Source: Proteiniphilum sp.
Lineage (GTDB): Bacteria > Bacteroidota > Bacteroidia > Bacteroidales > Dysgonomonadaceae
Length of the DNA stretch: 14,965 nt
Direction: 5' to 3'
Assembly: GCA_031255275.1 (NCBI GenBank)
Contig: JAIRSV010000045.1
Location: forward strand, 1 to 14,965
Part shown: piece by piece, positions 1 to 7,143 of the stretch
Layout: each line of letters begins with the position of its first letter
Numbering within the stretch: position 1 is the first letter of the stretch
The notes under the pieces: model-generated
What the model was told of the DNA's origin: nothing
Database searches by the model: none
The model's input: only the letters and a program-made list of their open reading frames with translations
Translations under genes and position numbers: made by a program

Positions 1-26
1 CTTCTTCACTTTACTAAAATGCTGCT

Positions 27-2120
27 CTAACTGATCCGTCCCCATTCGTAGCGGTTTCCGCCCAAACGGTCTAACTGTTGTTTCAGTACCAGATGTTCAG
101 GCTGTTCCAGCGCAGGATCTTTTTCCGTCAAGTCTTCGGCAATCTCGCGGGCACGAAAAAGAATGTTGCTGTCTTTCACCGGATCGGCAATCCTGAGATC
201 GAAGGGAATACCGCTTTGCTGGGTTCCTTCCAGGTCGCCCGGGCCGCGCAGCTTCAGGTCGGCTTCGGCTATGACGAAGCCGTCATTGCTTCCGGTCATG
301 ATCTCCATCCGCTTGCGGGTGTCGGACGATATTTCGTAAGGCGTGATCAGTACGCAATAGGACTGCTCGGCTCCCCGTCCTACCCGGCCCCGCAACTGAT
401 GCAGCTGGGAGAGACCGAACCGCTGTGCACTCTCAATCACCATCACGCTGGCGTTGGGCACATTCACCCCTACCTCTATCACGGTCGTGGATACCATGAT
501 TTGCGCCTCGTTGAGTACGAACTGTCGCATGACCTCATCCTTTTCGGACGGCTTCATCCGTCCGTGCATCTTGCAGACGGAGAATTCCGGAAAAGCTTCC
601 CGGATATGGAGGTAGCCTTCTTCCAGATTCTTCAGGTCGAGTTTTTCGCTCTCTTCTATCAGCGGATAGACGATGTAGGCCTGCCGCCCTGCGCGAATCT
701 GCTCGCGGATGAACTGATAAAGCGCCCCCCGTTTCTTGTCGTACCGGTGGAGCGTCTGCACCGGCTTTCTTCCCGGCGGCAGTTCGTCGATCACCGAAAC
801 GTCCAGGTCGCCATACACCGTCATGGCCAGCGTGCGGGGAATGGGCGTGGCAGTCATCACGAGCACGTGCGGCGGCCGGTCGTTTTTCGTCCACAACTTT
901 GCCCGCTGCATCACCCCGAAGCGATGCTGCTCGTCGATCACCACAAAGCCGAGGTTGTGAAACTGCACCGTCCCCTCAATCAAGGCATGTGTACCGATCA
1001 GAATATCAATCTCGCCCGACTGCAAGCCGGCATGAATCACCTCCCGTTCTTTCCTCTTGGTGGAACCGGTCAATAATTCCACCCTCAGATCCATTCCCGA
1101 CAGCATCTCTCCGAACGTATCGAAATGCTGAGACGCCAGTATCTCGGTCGGCGCCATCAGACACGACTGATAACCGTTATCGAGCGCGATCAACATGCAC
1201 ATGATCGCCACCAGCGTCTTGCCGCTGCCCACGTCACCCTGCAGCAGACGGTTCATCTGCTTTCCCGACGCGGTATCTTTCCTGATTTCCCTGATTACCC
1301 GTTTCTGCGCGTCAGTCAGGGGAAACGGAAGGTTTTGCCTGTAAAATGAATTGAAATAATCTCCCACCTTCCCGAAGACAAATCCCTTCAGTTTCTCTTT
1401 CCTTTCCGACGCATAACGGACTATATTGAGCTGGATATAGAAGAGTTCTTCAAACTTCATGCGATATTCCGCGTCACGGAGCAGGGAGGGAGATTTCGGA
1501 AAATGGATGTTCTCCATCGCGTCGTGAAACGGCATCAGCTTCGCCTCACTCACCACATCGGGCGAAAGCGTTTCGGGAAGCCGCTCCCTGATCATTCCGA
1601 AAGCATTTTCGATGATCTTCTGCATCGCCCTGGAGTTGAGATGATGATTCTTCATGCTCTCCGTGGTATTGTACATCGCCATCAGCCCTTCGGGGCGATC
1701 CGACTCGTCCATAAAGGGATCAAGCTCCGGATGGGCAATATTCCACCTGCCGTTGAACAGGGAGGGCTTGCCGAACAGCACATATTCCTGATTGACCTTG
1801 TATTTCCCTTCGATAAAGCGTGTCCCCTGAAACCAGATCAGGTCTATGAAACCCGTCCCGTCGGTGAAGTGCGCCACCAGTCGCCGGCGGTGCCCCTCGC
1901 CAAAGGATTCGAAAGAGGTGATTTTCCCTTTCAGCTGGATATAGGCCATCGAGTTGTCAATCTCGTGGATATAATAAATCCGGCTCCTGTCTATATAGCG
2001 GTAGGGATACCACCGGAGCAGGTCGCCAAGCGTAAAGAGACTGATTTCCTTATTGAGTATCTCCGCCCTCTTGGGGCCAACGCCGGGAACGAATTTTATG
2101 TCGGTCTGAAAGATGTTCAT
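27..2120 (-). CDS. recG: ATP-dependent DNA helicase RecG
   Basis: RecG remodels stalled replication forks and branch-migrates Holliday junctions. The 697-aa product has the RecG layout: an N-terminal wedge/OB region (roughly residues 1-250, starting with a GVGPKRA helix-hairpin-like motif near residue 13), then a superfamily 2 helicase core. Visible motifs are Walker A GDVGSGKT (295-302), the RecG-type box DEQH (396-399), TATPIPRT (423-430) and motif VI QLRGRVGRG (about 575-583). The stop is TAG at 27-29. I chose the ATG at 2120 because homology-like sequence (DIKFVPGVGPKRA) begins directly after it; in-frame ATGs at 2147 and 2162 would add 9 or 14 residues without recognisable sequence. The gene lies 93 bases downstream of glyA on the same strand with no terminator between them, so co-transcription is likely. 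No broken motif is seen. The function call is very secure; the exact start is less so. Confidence 0.96.
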   Translation of the reverse strand: MNIFQTDIKFVPGVGPKRAEILNKEISLFTLGDLLRWYPYRYIDRSRIYYIHEIDNSMAYIQLKGKITSFESFGEGHRRRLVAHFTDGTGFIDLIWFQGTRFIEGKYKVNQEYVLFGKPSLFNGRWNIAHPELDPFMDESDRPEGLMAMYNTTESMKNHHLNSRAMQKIIENAFGMIRERLPETLSPDVVSEAKLMPFHDAMENIHFPKSPSLLRDAEYRMKFEELFYIQLNIVRYASERKEKLKGFVFGKVGDYFNSFYRQNLPFPLTDAQKRVIREIRKDTASGKQMNRLLQGDVGSGKTLVAIMCMLIALDNGYQSCLMAPTEILASQHFDTFGEMLSGMDLRVELLTGSTKRKEREVIHAGLQSGEIDILIGTHALIEGTVQFHNLGFVVIDEQHRFGVMQRAKLWTKNDRPPHVLVMTATPIPRTLAMTVYGDLDVSVIDELPPGRKPVQTLHRYDKKRGALYQFIREQIRAGRQAYIVYPLIEESEKLDLKNLEEGYLHIREAFPEFSVCKMHGRMKPSEKDEVMRQFVLNEAQIMVSTTVIEVGVNVPNASVMVIESAQRFGLSQLHQLRGRVGRGAEQSYCVLITPYEISSDTRKRMEIMTGSNDGFVIAEADLKLRGPGDLEGTQQSGIPFDLRIADPVKDSNILFRAREIAEDLTEKDPALEQPEHLVLKQQLDRLGGNRYEWGRIS

Positions 2121-2213
2121 TTCTCGGGACAAAGACGTTTTCACCATGCTCCGGTCACACATCCGGAGACAGATCGGGAAACGACGTCCTGTCAGCTCTT
2201 CCGGCCTCCGGGG

Positions 2214-3494
2214 CTACCAGGCGAAGAGAGGATATTGCCGCATGGTGATATTCACTTTTTCGCGGACAGCGGCGATTGTTCCGCGATCTTCCGGATTTGA
2301 AAGTACGGTGTCGATCATCTCCACGATTTCACCCATCAGTTCTTCTTTTGCCCCGCGGGTGGTGACGGCGGGCGTGCCGAAACGCAGTCCCGACGTCCGG
2401 AAGGGTGAGCGGCTGTCGAAGGGAACCATGTTCTTGTTGACGGTAATGTCGGCTTCCACCAGCGCCTTCTCTCCCACTTTACCGGTGAGATCGGGGAACT
2501 TGGTACGAAGGTCTACCAGGATAATATGGTTGTCCGTTCCGCCGGAGACCACCTTGTAGCCTTTGTCGACGAACGCCTGCGCCATCCGGGCGGCATTTTT
2601 CCTGACCTGCGTCTGATAGGTTCTGTATTCGGGCTGTAACGCTTCGTAAAAAGAGACGGCTTTCGCGGCAATCACATGCTCCAGCGGGCCTCCCTGCATA
2701 CCGGGGAATACGGCTGAATCCAAAAGGGCCGACATCATCTTCACTTCGCCCTTCGGTGTGGCAATGCCCCACGGATTTTCAAAATCTTTCCCCATCAGAA
2801 TCACACCTCCGCGCGGGCCGCGCAGGGTTTTATGCGTCGTGGAGGTTACGATGTGGGCATATTTCAGCGGATTGTCGAGCAGTCCGGCGGCAATCAGTCC
2901 GGCGGGATGCGCCATGTCGACCATAAAGATGGCGTCAATCTCGTCGGCCACCCTGCGGATGCGGGCATAATCCCACTCGCGGGAATAGGCGGAGGCTCCG
3001 GCAATAATCAGTCTGGGTCTCTCCCTGCGGGCAACCGCTTCCAGTTGATCATAATCGACCTGCTGACTGTCTTCACGCACATTGTACTCCAGCGGCCGGA
3101 ACATCAGTCCCGAAAAATTGACCGGCGAGCCGTGCGACAGGTGACCGCCGTGTGACAGATTCAACCCGAGGAATTTATCGCCCGCCTTCATGCAGGCCAG
3201 AAATACGGCCGCATTGGCCTGTGCGCCGGAATGTGGCTGCACGTTGGCCCATTCGGCGCCAAAGAGTTCCTTCAGCCGGTCGATGGCCAGCTGTTCACTC
3301 ATGTCCACTACTTCGCATCCGCCGTAATAGCGTTTTCCGGGATAGCCTTCGGCATACTTGTTGGTCAATACCGATCCCATAGCCTGCATCACCTGGTCAC
3401 TTACAAAATTCTCGGAGGCGATCAGTTCAATACCTTTCAACTGCCGTTCGCGCTCTCTCCCTATGATCTCTGCGATCTGCCTGTCTTGATTCAT
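2214..3494 (-). CDS. glyA: Serine hydroxymethyltransferase
   Basis: This PLP enzyme interconverts serine and glycine while loading or unloading one-carbon units on tetrahydrofolate, in the cytoplasm. The 426-aa product is full length for the family. Diagnostic sequence includes IELIASENF (22-30), the KYAEGYPGKRYYGG block (46-59), the PLP-contacting VDMAHPAGL (192-200, Asp193/His196), and VTSTTHKTLRGPRGG, in which Lys222 should form the Schiff base with PLP. The start ATG at 3494 matches the usual N-terminus (an R-E-R-E-R-Q helix just before the SEN motif). A Bacteroidota-type -7 box lies about 40 bases upstream. It is divergent from the outer-membrane protein gene and probably leads a glyA-recG transcript. 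Identification is essentially certain. Confidence 0.97.
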   Translation of the reverse strand: MNQDRQIAEIIGRERERQLKGIELIASENFVSDQVMQAMGSVLTNKYAEGYPGKRYYGGCEVVDMSEQLAIDRLKELFGAEWANVQPHSGAQANAAVFLACMKAGDKFLGLNLSHGGHLSHGSPVNFSGLMFRPLEYNVREDSQQVDYDQLEAVARRERPRLIIAGASAYSREWDYARIRRVADEIDAIFMVDMAHPAGLIAAGLLDNPLKYAHIVTSTTHKTLRGPRGGVILMGKDFENPWGIATPKGEVKMMSALLDSAVFPGMQGGPLEHVIAAKAVSFYEALQPEYRTYQTQVRKNAARMAQAFVDKGYKVVSGGTDNHIILVDLRTKFPDLTGKVGEKALVEADITVNKNMVPFDSRSPFRTSGLRFGTPAVTTRGAKEELMGEIVEMIDTVLSNPEDRGTIAAVREKVNITMRQYPLFAW

Positions 3495-3533
3495 TCAAAT
3501 AAATTTTTAGATAAAGAAACAAAGAATCGGACG

Positions 3534-3541
3534 CAAACTTA
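3534..3541 (-). promoter_or_regulatory. Candidate -7 promoter box for glyA
   Basis: Read on the minus strand this is TAAGTTTG, an exact match to the Bacteroidota sigma-ABfr -7 consensus TAnnTTTG, about 40 bases before the glyA start. No good TTTG -33 box is found at the usual 19-21 base spacing, so the call rests on the -7 box alone. Confidence 0.5.
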
Positions 3542-3582
3542 GCGAAAAAAGTCGAGATTCCCTGCCCCGAAGAATAAAAATC

Positions 3583-3622
3583 GGCGGGGGGCCGGACGGC
3601 GGAGGGGCCGGAGGAGATGGGG
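3583..3622. other. G-rich stretch between divergent promoters
   Basis: Forty bases on the plus strand are almost all G and C, with G runs of 6, 4 and 4 and many GG pairs. GGGGCCGGA occurs twice, at 3588-3596 and 3604-3612. The stretch lies between the candidate glyA and outer-membrane-protein promoters, inside otherwise mixed-composition DNA. I see no gene here. A G-quadruplex is possible but only three runs of three or more Gs are clear. Confidence 0.4.
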
Positions 3623-3695
3623 CTGTTTCTCCGTCTGAAATATCCGTAATCATACTTTCGCAGTGGAAGGTAAAGCCCGAATGGAATTAATTTTT

Positions 3696-3703
3696 TATCT
3701 TTG
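3696..3703 (+). promoter_or_regulatory. Candidate -7 promoter box for the OMP-gmd-fcl run
   Basis: TATCTTTG matches TAnnTTTG exactly and lies 57 bases before the ATG at 3761, leaving an A/T-rich leader of about 50 bases. No clear TTTG -33 box is present at the expected distance. It is the only good candidate to drive the plus-strand run that ends at 6501. Confidence 0.55.
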
Positions 3704-3760
3704 CGTCGTGTCTTTAACACAATTACAGTTCTATTTTATTAACTCTAAATTCATTAAAAG

Positions 3761-4309
3761 ATGAAACGAACAATTTTTATCGCTGTTTTGCTCGCCGCAC
3801 TGACTGTTCAGCCGGCTGAAGCACAGGAATCCGACTACATTCAGATCTCGGTTGACGCCGGTTTGACAGTAAACTCAAGCCGCGACAAGAAATTCGGTCT
3901 GGGAGGCGCCATCGGCTGGCTCTCGCAGGACAACCTGCTCTCGTTCAATCCCAACAATTACTTTTCCCTGAATGTGAAAGCGTTCAATAATCCTTACGGG
4001 GAAGGTAAGATCATCTCCAGCATGAAGAGGGGTGGCCGTGCGTTTAACTACATCATGCCGCTGGCGGGTTACCGCTTCACTCAACAGGGTTTCTCCGACG
4101 GCTTTTTCGTGGAACCGCGCATCGGAGCGGTGTTCGGCAACGGCGGTTATACCGGGCTTGCCCTTTCGCCCATAGCCGGCTATGCCGTGCAGCAGTTCAA
4201 TTTCTCCATATACTGCGATATGGGTTTCGGAAACAGTGAGAGCGTTATCCTCAAGAAGAGTTTCTTCACGCCGGGTATCAACGTGGCGTATAACATCAAC
4301 TTGCGTTAG
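3761..4309 (+). CDS. Small secreted outer-membrane beta-barrel-like protein
   Basis: The 182-aa product starts with a clear signal peptide: MKR, a hydrophobic stretch (about residues 4-15), then AEA followed by QE, giving a likely signal peptidase I cut after Ala21. The mature part is about 160 residues of alternating polar and hydrophobic positions, rich in Gly, Asn, Phe and Tyr (for example YIMPLAGYRF, GFFVEPRIGAVFG and the terminal FFTPGINVAYNINLR). This is what an eight-stranded OmpW/OmpA-like barrel of the Bacteroidota looks like. There is no OmpA peptidoglycan-binding domain and no lipobox cysteine. The next gene, gmd, starts 12 bases after its stop, so the two are very probably co-transcribed. 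The role is unknown; the family assignment is from pattern, not from specific residues. Confidence 0.75.
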   Translation: MKRTIFIAVLLAALTVQPAEAQESDYIQISVDAGLTVNSSRDKKFGLGGAIGWLSQDNLLSFNPNNYFSLNVKAFNNPYGEGKIISSMKRGGRAFNYIMPLAGYRFTQQGFSDGFFVEPRIGAVFGNGGYTGLALSPIAGYAVQQFNFSIYCDMGFGNSESVILKKSFFTPGINVAYNINLR

Positions 4310-4321
4310 CGCGTGTGACTT

Positions 4322-5383
4322 ATGAAGAAAGCGCTGATTACCGGTATCACCGGACAGGACGGTTCTTATCTTGCGGAATTGCTTCTGGAGAAGGGTTATG
4401 AGGTGCATGGAGCCTTGAGACGTTCTTCCTCCTTTAATACGGGCAGGATAGAGCATCTTTATCTTGACGAATGGATCCGCGACATGAAGCGGAAACGGCT
4501 TATCAACCTGCATTATGCGGATATGACCGATTCCAGTTCGCTGATCCGTATCATTCAGGACATCAGGCCTGACGAAATTTATAACCTGGCCGCCCAGAGC
4601 CATGTGAAGGTGAGTTTCGACGTGCCCGAATACACGGCGGAAACCGATGCCGTGGGTACCCTCCGTCTGCTGGAGGCGGTGAGGATACTGGGGCTGGAGA
4701 AAACGACACGCATTTACCAGGCATCGACCTCGGAACTGTATGGTCTGGTGCAGGAAGTTCCTCAAAAGGAGACTACGCCGTTCTATCCGCGCAGCCCTTA
4801 CGGGGTGGCAAAACTGTATGGGTACTGGATCACGAAAAATTATCGGGAGTCGTATGGCATGTTTGCGGTGAACGGTATTCTGTTCAATCACGAGAGTGAG
4901 CGGAGGGGTGAAACCTTTGTCACCCGGAAAATTACACTGGCGGCTGCCCGTATTGCGCAGGGGCTTCAGGACAAGCTGTATATCGGCAACCTTGACGCGA
5001 AGCGCGACTGGGGTTATGCGCCCGACTATGTGGAGTGTATGTGGCTGATGCTGCAGCATGACACGCCGGAGGACTTCGTGATCGCCACGGGGGAGATGCA
5101 CAGTGTGCGTGAGTTTTGTACGCTTGCATTTGCCGAAGCGGGCATAGCGCTGCAGTGGGAAGGTGAGGGGATCGCCGAAAAGGGGATTGATCCGGTCACG
5201 GGGCGCGTACTGGTGGAAGTAGATCCTAAATATTTCCGTCCCGCGGAAGTTGAGCAGTTGCTGGGAGATCCCACCAAGGCCAGAACGTTGCTGGGCTGGA
5301 ATCCGCGCAAGACTTCGCTGGAAGAGCTGGTCAGACGAATGGTGAAAAATGATATGGAGACGGTAAGGGAGCCTTCCCGGTGA
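4322..5383 (+). CDS. gmd: GDP-mannose 4,6-dehydratase
   Basis: Gmd removes water from GDP-D-mannose to give GDP-4-dehydro-6-deoxy-D-mannose, the first committed step to GDP-L-fucose. The 353-aa product is a full-length short-chain dehydrogenase/reductase of the extended type. The Rossmann motif TGITGQDG is at residues 7-14, ALRRSSSFNTGRI (NADP-binding region) at 31-43, and the catalytic set STSE (135-138) with Tyr160 and Lys164 in RSPYGVAKLYGYW. LFNHESERRGETFVTRKI is the family's substrate-binding segment. It begins 12 bases after the outer-membrane protein gene and is followed 38 bases later by fcl, the next enzyme in the pathway. The start ATG leads directly into the first beta strand, so the start is secure. 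Confidence 0.97.
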   Translation: MKKALITGITGQDGSYLAELLLEKGYEVHGALRRSSSFNTGRIEHLYLDEWIRDMKRKRLINLHYADMTDSSSLIRIIQDIRPDEIYNLAAQSHVKVSFDVPEYTAETDAVGTLRLLEAVRILGLEKTTRIYQASTSELYGLVQEVPQKETTPFYPRSPYGVAKLYGYWITKNYRESYGMFAVNGILFNHESERRGETFVTRKITLAAARIAQGLQDKLYIGNLDAKRDWGYAPDYVECMWLMLQHDTPEDFVIATGEMHSVREFCTLAFAEAGIALQWEGEGIAEKGIDPVTGRVLVEVDPKYFRPAEVEQLLGDPTKARTLLGWNPRKTSLEELVRRMVKNDMETVREPSR

Positions 5384-5421
5384 GTTGCCGTACTGTGTAA
5401 TGTGAATGAAAGGGTGTGATT

Positions 5422-6501
5422 ATGGATAAAAACAGCAGGATATACGTCGCCGGACACCGCGGACTGGTGGGGTCGGCCATTTGGAGAAACCTCGAATCGA
5501 AGGGGTATACGAACCTGACCGGCAGGACGCACAGCGAACTGGACTTACTGGATGCAGCCGCCGTAAAGGCGTTCTTCGACAGCGAGCGTCCGGAGTTTGT
5601 CATTCTTGCCGCCGCGCACGTGGGAGGAATTATCGCCAATAATACCTATCGCGCCGATTTTATCTGCCGCAACCTGCAAATACAGAACAACGTCATCGGC
5701 GAGAGTTTCCGTCACAACGTGAAGAAACTGCTTTTCCTCGGCAGTACGTGCATTTATCCCCGCGAGGCGCCGCAGCCTATGGCTGAGGATGCATTGCTGA
5801 CGGGGGCGCTGGAATATACCAACGAACCCTATGCCATTGCCAAAATCGCGGGACTGAAAATGTGCGAGAGCTTCAACATCCAGTACGGCACCAACTACAT
5901 CGCGGTGATGCCCACCAACCTGTATGGGCCAAACGACAATTTCGACCTCGAAAAGAGTCACGTGCTGCCTGCCATGATTCGCAAGATACATCTGGCCAAA
6001 GCATTGATGATTGACGACTGGGATGCTGTGAGGCACGACCTCAGCCGGCGCCCGGTGGAGGGAATTTCCGGCAGCAGCGCCCGGCAGGATATGGAAAACG
6101 TGCTTGGCAAGTATGGCATCGGCAAAGGTCGGGTCGAGTTATGGGGAAGCGGAAGGCCGTTGCGGGAGTTCCTCTGGAGTGGAGACATGGCTGACGCCTC
6201 CGTCTATATTATGGAGAAGGTGAATTTCCGGGATCTGGCAAAGGAGAAAACCGAAATTCGGAATTGCCATATTAATATCGGTACGGGAAGGGAGATCAGC
6301 ATCCGCGACCTGGCTATGCTAATCAAAGAGACTGTGGGTTATTGGGGAGAGATTGCTTTCGATGCGTCGAAACCTGACGGTACGATGAGGAAGTTGACGG
6401 ATGTTTCCAAACTGAACGCGCTGGGATGGCGTCATACTGTCGATATTGAAGCGGGTGTCAGGAGGATGTATGAATGGTATGTGGCGAATGTGTCAATATG
6501 A
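5422..6501 (+). CDS. fcl: GDP-L-fucose synthase (3,5-epimerase/4-reductase)
   Basis: This enzyme epimerises and reduces the Gmd product with NADPH to give GDP-L-fucose, the donor for fucosylated surface glycans. The 359-aa product shows the GHRGLVGSAIWR nucleotide-binding motif (11-22), AAAHVGGI (63-70), GSTCIYP (107-113, Ser108 and Cys110), and the Tyr137/Lys141 pair in EPYAIAKIAGL. NLYGPNDNFDLEKSHVLPAMIRK is the fucose-synthase segment. It is longer than the E. coli enzyme because of an insert after MIRKIHLAKA (about residues 195-235) that I associate with Bacteroidota and plant-like versions. I chose ATG 5422; an in-frame GTG at 5416 would add two residues. A weak GAAAGGG Shine-Dalgarno-like stretch precedes it. 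Transcription probably ends at the hairpin at 6594-6621. Confidence 0.96.
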   Translation: MDKNSRIYVAGHRGLVGSAIWRNLESKGYTNLTGRTHSELDLLDAAAVKAFFDSERPEFVILAAAHVGGIIANNTYRADFICRNLQIQNNVIGESFRHNVKKLLFLGSTCIYPREAPQPMAEDALLTGALEYTNEPYAIAKIAGLKMCESFNIQYGTNYIAVMPTNLYGPNDNFDLEKSHVLPAMIRKIHLAKALMIDDWDAVRHDLSRRPVEGISGSSARQDMENVLGKYGIGKGRVELWGSGRPLREFLWSGDMADASVYIMEKVNFRDLAKEKTEIRNCHINIGTGREISIRDLAMLIKETVGYWGEIAFDASKPDGTMRKLTDVSKLNALGWRHTVDIEAGVRRMYEWYVANVSI

Positions 6502-6593
6502 CATGTGACAATATGGTAATGAGGTAATAAAACTCTCATTTCAACCGGAGCGTCGGCAGAGCGGAGAAATCTGTTGTCAGAGATCGGTTACAG

Positions 6594-6621
6594 GGGCGTC
6601 CTTCAGGGGGCGCCCTTTTTT
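6594..6621 (+). terminator. Intrinsic terminator after fcl
   Basis: GGGCGTCC, loop TTCAGG, GGGCGCCC form an 8-bp stem (one G-T pair) followed immediately by six Ts. It lies 93 bases after the fcl stop and should end the OMP-gmd-fcl transcript. Confidence 0.85.
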
Positions 6622-6649
6622 CGTTCTTCAGCACTTTTTTTAAAAGGGA

Positions 6650-6677
6650 AGAAGTGGAGAAGCGGAGAAGCGGAGAA
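6650..6677. repeat. Tandem 8-bp repeat (AGAAGYGG x3 plus partial)
   Basis: AGAAGTGG at 6650-6657, AGAAGCGG at 6658-6665 and 6666-6673, then AGAA before the first long repeat unit. A related piece, GAAGTGGAGA on the minus strand, sits next to the inverted copy near 7009-7018, so this short repeat belongs to the same repeat family. Confidence 0.75.
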
Positions 6678-6717
6678 AACCAGCTCGGGGAGCGCCAGAG
6701 CGGCAAGGGGCGGGAGC
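6678..6717 (+). repeat. Repeat unit A, copy 1 (direct)
   Basis: A 40-bp GC-rich unit that begins AACCAGCTCGGGGAGCGCC and ends GGCAAGGGGCGGGAGC. It recurs in the same orientation at 6767-6806 and inverted at 6968-7007, with a few mismatches in the middle. The unit has no coding potential I would trust. Confidence 0.9.
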
Positions 6718-6752
6718 TTCATTAATGGACAGTTGAAAGTTGAGAGTTGAAA
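6707..6752 (+). repeat. Repeat unit B, left copy
   Basis: GGGGCGGGAGCTTCATTAAT leads into three tandem 7-mers of the form nAGTTGA. It overlaps the 3' end of unit A copy 1 and is present inverted at 7028-7073, where the 7-mers are a perfect CAGTTGA x3. Confidence 0.88.
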
Positions 6753-6766
6753 ATGTTTTTTTAGAA

Positions 6767-6825
6767 AACCAGCTCGGGGAGCGCCCTAGTGGCAAGGGGC
6801 GGGAGCACCCGCCCCGACGAACGAT
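6767..6825 (+). repeat. Repeat unit A, copy 2 with inner extension (left inner arm)
   Basis: It holds the 40-bp unit A (6767-6806) plus 19 further bases ending CGACGAACGAT. The junction forms a local hairpin, GGGGCGGG-AGCA-CCCGCCCC (6796-6815). The whole 59 bases are matched at 57 positions by the reverse complement of 6949-7007. Confidence 0.92.
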
Positions 6826-6857
6826 TTCTTTACTAATTGTCTGAACTGTGATTCTTC

Positions 6858-6880
6858 TGATTTACATGATTTACATGATT
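6858..6880 (+). repeat. Short tandem repeat TGATTTACA x2.5
   Basis: TGATTTACA at 6858-6866 and 6867-6875, then TGATT. With the preceding ACTAATTGTCTGAACTGTG it resembles short intergenic repeats I have seen in Bacteroidota genomes, often mis-called as tiny ORFs. It lies in the centre of the inverted repeat. Confidence 0.7.
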
Positions 6881-6883
6881 ATA

Positions 6884-6900
6884 CCGTCGCTACGCGACGG
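6884..6900. repeat. Small hairpin CCGTCGC-TAC-GCGACGG
   Basis: A perfect 7-bp inverted repeat with a 3-base loop in the centre of the repeat island. No T run follows, so it is not a terminator on its own. Confidence 0.7.
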
Positions 6901-6916
6901 CCATATATATAATGTA

Positions 6917-6944
6917 CAGGGCAAGGCAAGCCTTGCCCTGTTTT
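6917..6944 (+). terminator. Terminator-like hairpin in the repeat island
   Basis: CAGGGCAAGGC-AA-GCCTTGCCCTG is a perfect 11-bp stem (6917-6940) followed by TTTTC. It would act on plus-strand transcripts that pass the first terminator, or it may simply be a mobile palindrome within the island. On the minus strand no T run follows, so it is not a convincing terminator for lon. Confidence 0.5.
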
Positions 6945-6948
6945 CTTT

Positions 6949-7007
6949 ATCGTTCGTCGGGGCGGGTGCTCCCGCCCCTTGCCACTCGGGCGTTCCCCGA
7001 GCTGGTT
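6949..7007 (-). repeat. Repeat unit A, copy 3 (inverted, right inner arm)
   Basis: Reverse complement of the extended unit A at 6767-6825, with two mismatches in 59 bases. A local palindrome GGGGCGGG-TGCT-CCCGCCCC is kept here too (6959-6978). Confidence 0.92.
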
Positions 7008-7027
7008 ATCTCCACTTCCCCAAATAT

Positions 7028-7073
7028 TTTCAACTGTCAACTGTCAACTGTTCATTAATGAAGCTCCCGCCCC
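7028..7073 (-). repeat. Repeat unit B, right copy (inverted)
   Basis: Reverse complement of 6707-6752 with three mismatches. On the minus strand it carries a perfect CAGTTGA x3 tandem. Beyond it, 7074-7143 holds only a small GCGC-GATA-GCGC hairpin (7090-7101) and A/T-rich DNA up to the lon stop; I see no gene and no convincing lon terminator there. Confidence 0.88.
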
Positions 7074-7143
7074 GACGAGCGATTTCGGAGCGCGATAGCG
7101 CATAGTTACATTATCACATCAACACATTAATAACCGTTCCGCC

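Larger units (their letters stand above)
6707..7073. repeat. Composite long inverted repeat (about 367 bp)
   Basis: The left arm 6707-6825 and the right arm 6949-7073 are imperfect inverted copies in the order B-linker-A / A'-linker'-B'. Inner arms 6767-6825 and 6949-7007 agree at 57 of 59 positions by my count. Outer arms 6707-6752 and 7028-7073 agree at 43 of 46. The linkers (about 14 and 20 bases) differ. The centre, 6826-6948, is unique within the window. There is no transposase or other protein gene inside. The element fills the gap between convergent fcl and lon, where it breaks no gene or promoter. It could be a non-autonomous mobile element, a REP-like palindromic repeat or a bidirectional RNA-structure element; I cannot choose from one copy. 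Confidence 0.85.

Noticed and set aside
78..1076. Plus-strand open frame of 332 codons antisense to recG
   Set aside because: The minus strand carries all RecG helicase motifs in this interval, and the antisense translation shows no recognisable family.
3427..3720. 97-codon minus-strand frame upstream of and overlapping glyA
   Set aside because: It overlaps the secure glyA start in another frame, covers the candidate promoter and has no recognisable domain.
3875..5101. Minus-strand open frame of 408 codons across the OMP gene and gmd
   Set aside because: It runs antisense to two well-supported genes, crosses their boundary, and has His/Arg-rich shadow-like composition.
6650..7073. CRISPR array
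   Set aside because: The direct repeats are too few, spacing is irregular, copies are in both orientations, and no cas gene is nearby.
6848..7105. 85-codon open frame within the repeat island
   Set aside because: It is made of the inverted repeat, hairpins and tandem repeats; the translation is repeat-derived and has no credible domain.
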